A DNA stretch of 11,766 bases, from NCBI GenBank assembly GCA_903852955.1, contig CAINSH010000200.1:1-11766 (forward strand), in the 5' to 3' direction. Shown here piece by piece: positions 8,416 to 11,766 of this stretch (the first letter of the stretch is position 1; each line of letters starts with the position of its first letter). Made by a program: the position numbers and the translations under genes. The DNA comes from an uncultured Actinomycetes bacterium. GTDB taxonomy: Bacteria > Actinomycetota > Actinomycetes > Nanopelagicales > Nanopelagicaceae. The notes beneath the pieces were generated by a model, which saw only the letters and a list, made by a program, of their open reading frames with translations, was not told the origin of the DNA and ran no database searches.

Positions 8416-8444
8416 CCCGCTGTGCGCCATGATGCGCCCGCGGG
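8416..8444 (+). promoter_or_regulatory. GC-rich stem-loop between hflX and the DUF4193 gene
   Basis: This lies in the 111-base gap 8382-8492. CCCGC (8416-8420) pairs with GCGGG (8440-8444), and an inner GCGC/GCGC stem (8424-8427 with 8434-8437) closes a six-base loop; the stems are separated by a small internal loop. It is much richer in GC than its surroundings. TTTT follows at 8451-8454 after a 6-base gap, so it could be a poor intrinsic terminator of the miaB operon or a structured leader of the DUF4193 gene. A TAACTA hexamer at 8465-8470 might be a -10 element. No known riboswitch class is recognised. Confidence 0.
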
Positions 8445-8481
8445 AAGATGTTTTCGCAAGCCCATAACTAGTACGGAATCG

Positions 8482-8487
8482 AGGTGA
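8482..8487 (+). promoter_or_regulatory. Shine-Dalgarno that decides the DUF4193 start
   Basis: AGGTGA, complementary to the 16S rRNA tail, lies 5 bases before GTG 8493. It overlaps an upstream in-frame GTG (8484), which is therefore unlikely to be the start. Confidence 0.
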
Positions 8488-8492
8488 GAGCA

Positions 8493-8789
8493 GTGGCAAC
8501 AGATTACGACACACCCAGAAAGACTGATGAAGAACTCCACGAAGAGTCGTTAGAAGAGTTAAAAGCTAAACGTGTCGATGCTCAATCCGGCCAAATTGAT
8601 GTAGATGAAGCAGAAGCTGCAGAAAATCTAGAACTTCCTGGTGCTGATTTATCAGGTGAAGAGTTAGCAGTACGTGTAGTGCCAAAGCAGGTGGATGAAT
8701 TTACGTGTTCACGCTGTTTCCTCGTGCATCACATAACACAGTTAGCAAAAGGCGAAGGCGCTAAAGCTGTTTGTAAAGAGTGCAACTAA
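8493..8789 (+). CDS. DUF4193 family zinc-ribbon protein
   Basis: Small actinobacterial protein of unknown function, 98 residues from GTG 8493; the resulting N-terminus MATDYDTPRK matches the family as I know it. The N-terminal two thirds are strongly acidic and probably helical or disordered (DEELHEESLEELKAKRVD, then many Glu and Asp). The C-terminus is a compact zinc ribbon with C72 and C75 (CSRC) and C94 and C97 (CKEC), ending one residue after the last Cys. An acidic tail plus zinc ribbon would suit a protein that binds RNA polymerase or another nucleic-acid machine, but that is speculation. Its 3' end overlaps the convergent DUF3093 gene by 4 bases. Confidence 0.
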   Translation: MATDYDTPRKTDEELHEESLEELKAKRVDAQSGQIDVDEAEAAENLELPGADLSGEELAVRVVPKQVDEFTCSRCFLVHHITQLAKGEGAKAVCKECN

Positions 8790-9253
8790 CGCTTTTTAAG
8801 TTCGTTAATTAAGAGATCCGCCTTATTACTTGTTATTAACCAATAAGGCGTTTCATCTCTTTTGTCATCCAGAAAGATTTGTACGCCAGTAGAACTCCAA
8901 AACCTGATATTCATATATGCGCCAGGATCTGCATCACGGGTTCGAAGAAGGCGCATCTGTTTGCTAGTTAGCGCTATGGCGTGTGACACATACTTTAAAT
9001 CTATGTTCGCGCGTCCAACTTCTAGAGTGTTATCAGAAATCTGGATGATTAACCGCGAGCGGAATGCAATGAGGAGTAACAACAGCGTCAATGCGATCAA
9101 GACCACTAAAGCTGAGAGATTTCCTAATGCGGCCCAAATAGATAAGACGAATGAAAGGAAAAAGAAGTAGAGCAATGCCAAAAGCCAGAATGGCATACGG
9201 ATTACTTCGCGGTATCGCACAGGTCTTACGCTATCGGATAGTCTTAGGCACAT
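8786..9253 (-). CDS. DUF3093 family membrane protein
   Basis: Actinobacterial membrane protein of unknown function, 155 residues from ATG 9253. A short N-terminal segment with VRYREVIRMP is followed by two adjacent membrane helices (about residues 20-42 and 45-64). A soluble C-terminal domain carries family-like stretches RTRDADPGAYMNIRFW and DDKRDETPYWLI and ends LKKR. This arrangement resembles small bacterial PH-like membrane proteins. The start is uncertain: an in-frame GTG at 9274 would add 7 residues, and neither has a strong Shine-Dalgarno. With ATG 9253 the start codon shares the CATG at 9251-9254 with the divergent thioesterase gene. The stop overlaps the end of the DUF4193 gene. Linkage to DUF4193 and dut is conserved in actinobacteria, to my knowledge. 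Confidence 0.
   Translation of the reverse strand: MCLRLSDSVRPVRYREVIRMPFWLLALLYFFFLSFVLSIWAALGNLSALVVLIALTLLLLLIAFRSRLIIQISDNTLEVGRANIDLKYVSHAIALTSKQMRLLRTRDADPGAYMNIRFWSSTGVQIFLDDKRDETPYWLITSNKADLLINELKKR
9239..9244 (+). promoter_or_regulatory. Candidate -10 element of the thioesterase-dut-DUF3159 operon
   Basis: TAGTCT ends 7 bases before ATG 9252, the same spacing as at the GS-like gene, suggesting a leaderless start. It lies inside the 5' end of the divergent DUF3093 gene. No clear -35 is present. If the thioesterase begins at ATG 9291 instead, this promoter would leave a leader of about 40 bases. Confidence 0.
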
Positions 9254-9836
9254 GAGCCGTATCGCCTCAACCACGCCACCTGAAGGGGCGATGATTCCAG
9301 AGCGTCACCCAAAAGCTCCACCAATCGGTACAAAAATCCCATCACATTTTGGTCACTGCTTTGGGTGCGGAGAACTTCATCCAACAGGTTTGCATTTAGT
9401 TGCATACGCAGGTGAAGGCGCAGATATCACTGCGCAATTTACTGTCACAGAAAACCACCAAGGCGCACCAGGTTTGGCACATGGCGGTTTACTCTCACTT
9501 GCCTTTGATGAAGCTCTCGGAAAATTGATGTGGTTACTAAGGGCGCCAGCAGTAACGGCTCGACTAGAAACCGATTTTTTAAAACCAGTTCCTATGGGAA
9601 CAACCTTGCATATCAGTGCCAAAATAACTGGACAAGTAAATCGCAAAGTTTATTCTTCAGCCGAAGGTCGTCTGCACACACCAGATGGTGAATTAGCGGT
9701 AAGGGCAGCGGCGTTATTTGTCATAGTCCCAATGGATCATTTTCTTAATAATGCGCCAAAAGAGTACTTAGACCACATTTCAAAGAGCCCAGAGATTTTG
9801 GCTTTTGTCGATCCTGATTTTGAGATTAATCCCTAA
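9252..9836 (+). CDS. PaaI-type hotdog-fold thioesterase
   Basis: Hotdog-fold protein of the PaaI/THEM4-like group, expected to hydrolyse an acyl-CoA or similar thioester in the cytosol. It has 194 residues. The N-terminal segment before the fold carries HCFGCGELHPTGLHL (35-49). The active-site region is GLAHGGLLSLAFDEALG (74-90), with H77-G78-G79 and the likely catalytic D86, followed by strands ARLETDFLKPVPMGT and a typical C-terminal sheet. A start at ATG 9291, preceded by AAGGGG at very short spacing, is an alternative and would remove 13 poorly conserved-looking residues. The stop TAA is followed directly by the ATG of dut, so the two are likely co-translated. Its substrate is unknown. 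Confidence 0.
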   Translation: MSRIASTTPPEGAMIPERHPKAPPIGTKIPSHFGHCFGCGELHPTGLHLVAYAGEGADITAQFTVTENHQGAPGLAHGGLLSLAFDEALGKLMWLLRAPAVTARLETDFLKPVPMGTTLHISAKITGQVNRKVYSSAEGRLHTPDGELAVRAAALFVIVPMDHFLNNAPKEYLDHISKSPEILAFVDPDFEINP

Positions 9837-10280
9837 ATGGCCACACTTGATATTTTAATTAAGCGCCTTGACCCTTCGGTTCCGCTACCAACGTATGCAA
9901 AAGCTGGTGATGCAGGAGCGGATCTAGTGACAACTCTGGATTTCACCTTAGCTCCAGGTCAACGCCAATTAGTTCCAACTGGGATTTCAATTGCACTGCC
10001 AGATGGATATGTTGCACTCGTACATCCGCGTTCAGGCTTAGCTATCAAGCATGGAATAACTCTGGTTAATACGCCGGGAACTATCGATGCGGGATATCGT
10101 GGGGAAGTTGCCTGTATTTTAATCAACCATGACCTGGAAGCTTCAATTTCATTTAAAAAAGGCGATCGCATCGCCCAACTTGTTATTCAAAGAGTGGAGC
10201 GCGCTAATTTTGTTGAAGTTGAAGAACTGCCAGGTTCAGGTCGGGGCAGTGGTGGCTTTGGATCGACAGGTGTTTCATGA
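9837..10280 (+). CDS. dut: Deoxyuridine 5'-triphosphate nucleotidohydrolase (dUTPase)
   Basis: Hydrolyses dUTP to dUMP and pyrophosphate, keeping uracil out of DNA and feeding dTMP synthesis. At 147 residues it is a normal homotrimeric dUTPase. All five motifs are present: I AGDAGADL (23-30), [12 protein letters not shown] (64-73), [14 protein letters not shown] (81-91) with D84 and the uracil-stacking Y87, [11 protein letters not shown] (109-117), and [11 protein letters not shown] (136-145), the mobile C-terminal arm. The ATG directly follows the thioesterase stop (TAAATG), and the stop overlaps the DUF3159 start as ATGA, so expression is probably coupled in both directions. Confidence 0.
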   Translation: MATLDILIKRLDPSVPLPTYAKAGDAGADLVTTLDFTLAPGQRQLVPTGISIALPDGYVALVHPRSGLAIKHGITLVNTPGTIDAGYRGEVACILINHDLEASISFKKGDRIAQLVIQRVERANFVEVEELPGSGRGSGGFGSTGVS

Positions 10281-10894
10281 GCGAACATAATCAAGACAAA
10301 GAAACCGTCGTTAACGCACTTGGCGGTAAAAAAGGTCTCATTGACTCTGGCATACCATCGGTTGTTTTTCTTCTGACATTTAATTTTAGACATGATCTGC
10401 AGTTTTCACTTATTTCAGCACTCGCACTCTCGTTGATTCTTGCAATAGTTCGTCTAGCTAAGAAAGACACTATTCAACACGCAATTTCAGGCGTACTAGG
10501 TGTTGTTATCTGTGCATTTTTCGCCAACCGAAGTGGTAATCCAAGTGATTTCTATATTCCAAAACTACTTACAAATCTTGCTTACGGTTCTGCGTATTTA
10601 ATTGCTAATTTGGCGGGCTGGCCAATTCTTGGAGTTGTTCTGGGGCCACTTCTTGGCGAGAACTTTGAATGGCGTAAAAATCCTGAACGCAAACGCGTCT
10701 ACATTCGTGCGAGTTGGATTTGGGTTGCGATGTTTTTTGCTCGCATAGCTGTTCAGTATCCAATTTACCGAAGCGGCAACGTCAATCTACTTGGCACGGT
10801 TAATTTAGCCATGGGCTATCCATTATTTTTTGCCGCAGCTTATGGTTCTTGGTTAGTGATTAAAACTGCGCCACCAATTAATAAAACTAATTAG
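10277..10894 (+). CDS. DUF3159 family integral membrane protein
   Basis: Actinobacterial membrane protein of unknown function, 205 residues. The N-terminus carries the recognisable [17 protein letters not shown] (15-31), which leads into the first hydrophobic segment. About five or six hydrophobic segments follow, with conserved-looking loops [37 protein letters not shown] and [14 protein letters not shown]. The charged [13 protein letters not shown] loop is probably cytoplasmic. Its ATG overlaps the dut stop (ATGA), so it is likely translated by coupling. Its last 8 bases overlap the convergent TrkA gene. The usual DUF3710 gene between dut and DUF3159 is absent here. Next to potassium-uptake regulators, a role in ion homeostasis is possible but unproven. 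Confidence 0.
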   Translation: MSEHNQDKETVVNALGGKKGLIDSGIPSVVFLLTFNFRHDLQFSLISALALSLILAIVRLAKKDTIQHAISGVLGVVICAFFANRSGNPSDFYIPKLLTNLAYGSAYLIANLAGWPILGVVLGPLLGENFEWRKNPERKRVYIRASWIWVAMFFARIAVQYPIYRSGNVNLLGTVNLAMGYPLFFAAAYGSWLVIKTAPPINKTN

Positions 10895-11546
10895 TGATGA
10901 AGCAGGATTTAATCTGAGCTTCTGCGTCGGATGAGGCAACAAACAAAAGTTCATCTCCAGCAGTAAATACATCATGAGCTTTTGCCGTGATTACTCGACC
11001 ATCGCGCACAATTGCGGCTAGTGCCGCATCTTCAGGAAGTTCGATCTCTTCAACAGTCTTACCTATGCAGGCCGATCCATCTGGAAGAGTCAGTTCTACA
11101 AGATTTGCTTGACCCTTTTTAAATGAGAATAGGCGAACTACATCGCCAACACTTACCGCTTCTTCAACCAGGGCGGCAATGATTCTCGGGGTTGATACGG
11201 CAACATCAACACCCCATGAAGAGTCAAAGAGCCATTCATTTTTTGGATGATTGATACGTGCGACAACTCGGGGCACGCCATATTCAGTTTTGCCTAAAAG
11301 GGAGGTGACAAGGTTTGCTTTGTCATCACCGGTGGCGGCAACTAAAACTTGGCAGTTGTTTAAATGTGCATTATCAAGAGAAGTGATTTCACAAGCATCA
11401 GCCATCAACCACTCAGCGTCAGGAACACTTTCTAACTTGAGCGCTTTAGGGTCTTTATCAATCAGTAGAACTTGGTGGCCATTATCTAGAAGTTCGCGCG
11501 CAATTGCGCGGCCTACATTTCCGGCACCGGCGATAGCGACTCTCAT
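10887..11546 (-). CDS. TrkA-type potassium uptake regulator (CeoC-like)
   Basis: Cytoplasmic gating subunit of a Trk/Ktr potassium transporter, binding NAD(H) or ATP. It has 219 residues. The N-terminal RCK_N (Rossmann) domain has GAGNVG (7-12) and the acidic D30 at the end of the second strand (LLIDKDP); an RCK_C domain fills about 140-215 (VELTLPDGSACIGKTVEEIELP and a DELLFVAS strand). One RCK unit, rather than the tandem unit of E. coli TrkA, fits the actinobacterial CeoB/CeoC pair. The ATG directly follows the stop of the upstream trkA-type gene (TAAATG), so both are co-translated. The 3' end overlaps DUF3159 by 8 bases. The membrane subunit TrkH/TrkG is not in this window. Confidence 0.
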   Translation of the reverse strand: MRVAIAGAGNVGRAIARELLDNGHQVLLIDKDPKALKLESVPDAEWLMADACEITSLDNAHLNNCQVLVAATGDDKANLVTSLLGKTEYGVPRVVARINHPKNEWLFDSSWGVDVAVSTPRIIAALVEEAVSVGDVVRLFSFKKGQANLVELTLPDGSACIGKTVEEIELPEDAALAAIVRDGRVITAKAHDVFTAGDELLFVASSDAEAQIKSCFITN

Positions 11547-11766
11547 TTAGCGTTCTCCATCTGGTGTGCTGGCAAGAATACTTTCTGTCTTTTCAATATC
11601 TTCATCGCTCACCATTACGTGGATCAAATCGCCCTGTTGCAACACAGTGTGTTGGTCAGGAACTAAACCGACGCCAAGGCGGGTAATGAAAGCCACACGG
11701 GCTGGAGTGAGTTCATCAATGAGTAAAACCGCACGGCCATACCAGTCATTGTGTGGATGCATTTCA
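11547..11766 (-). CDS. TrkA-type potassium uptake regulator (CeoB-like), C-terminal part only
   Basis: Partial gene: its 5' end lies beyond the window, and the frame is open through base 11766. The 72 visible residues are an RCK_C domain, with WYGRAVLLIDELTPARVAFITRLG and a TVLQQGDLIHVMV strand pair, ending PDGER. This is the pattern of the C-terminus of actinobacterial CeoB. It is the first of two adjacent RCK proteins, which probably form one heteromeric gating ring. The stop abuts the start of the next gene with no spacer. The ATG at 11760-11762 is internal and should not be taken as the start. Confidence 0.
   Translation of the reverse strand, partial: EMHPHNDWYGRAVLLIDELTPARVAFITRLGVGLVPDQHTVLQQGDLIHVMVSDEDIEKTESILASTPDGER

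Noticed and set aside
8250..8540. Minus-strand frame of 96 codons spanning the hflX end and the hflX-DUF4193 gap
   Set aside because: No ribosome site or domain. It would be antisense to the end of hflX and the start of DUF4193, and the GC-rich palindromes inside it explain the lack of stops.
8787..8807. TAACG/CGTTA inverted repeat at the DUF4193/DUF3093 junction as a shared terminator
   Set aside because: Five-base stem with an 11-base loop is too weak to call.

Overview
The window looks like chromosomal DNA of a low-to-mid GC actinobacterium with a streamlined genome, most like the freshwater acI lineage (Nanopelagicales, e.g. Planktophila or Nanopelagicus). Three protein families that are essentially actinobacterial (DUF4193, DUF3093, DUF3159) sit together beside dut and a TrkA pair. 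DapF carries the actinobacterial GHGTENDF variant of its N-terminal motif. The base composition is clearly AT-richer than in most actinobacteria. Genes are packed with overlaps or near-zero spacing. I see no rRNA, tRNA, CRISPR array, insertion sequence or prophage, and no gene-free stretch above about 110 bases. The lineage assignment is inference from gene content and composition.

Layout. (1) 1-3776: a nitrogen/amine region. It holds a glutamine-synthetase-like gamma-glutamyl ligase (minus, 3' end cut by the window edge), a clear intrinsic terminator, an APC amino-acid/amine permease (minus), and a divergently transcribed class II (Ntn-type) glutamine amidotransferase-family hydrolase (plus). 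Together they could import an amine, gamma-glutamylate it and later cleave a gamma-glutamyl bond, but only the family assignments are firm. (2) 3799-8381: a tight plus-strand operon miaB-miaA-dapF-hflX, covering tRNA A37 hypermodification, meso-diaminopimelate synthesis and a ribosome-associated GTPase. (3) 8382-8492: a gap with a GC-rich stem-loop. (4) 8493-11766: the actinobacterial block DUF4193 (plus), DUF3093 (minus), PaaI-type thioesterase-dut-DUF3159 (plus), and two TrkA-type potassium-uptake regulators (minus, the second cut by the window edge).

Expression signals. Three genes at the head of transcription units (GS-like, miaB, thioesterase) have a TAnnnT -10-like hexamer only 6-7 bases before the ATG and no good Shine-Dalgarno, as expected for leaderless mRNAs. 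The permease, hflX and DUF4193 instead have good Shine-Dalgarno sequences and non-ATG starts. Convergent genes overlap at their 3' ends by 4 and 8 bases, and the DUF3093/thioesterase pair may share one CATG as divergent start codons.

I found no clear novel defence or mobile system. The best leads are the amine/gamma-glutamyl gene set, the stem-loop before DUF4193, and the DUF4193 zinc-ribbon protein.
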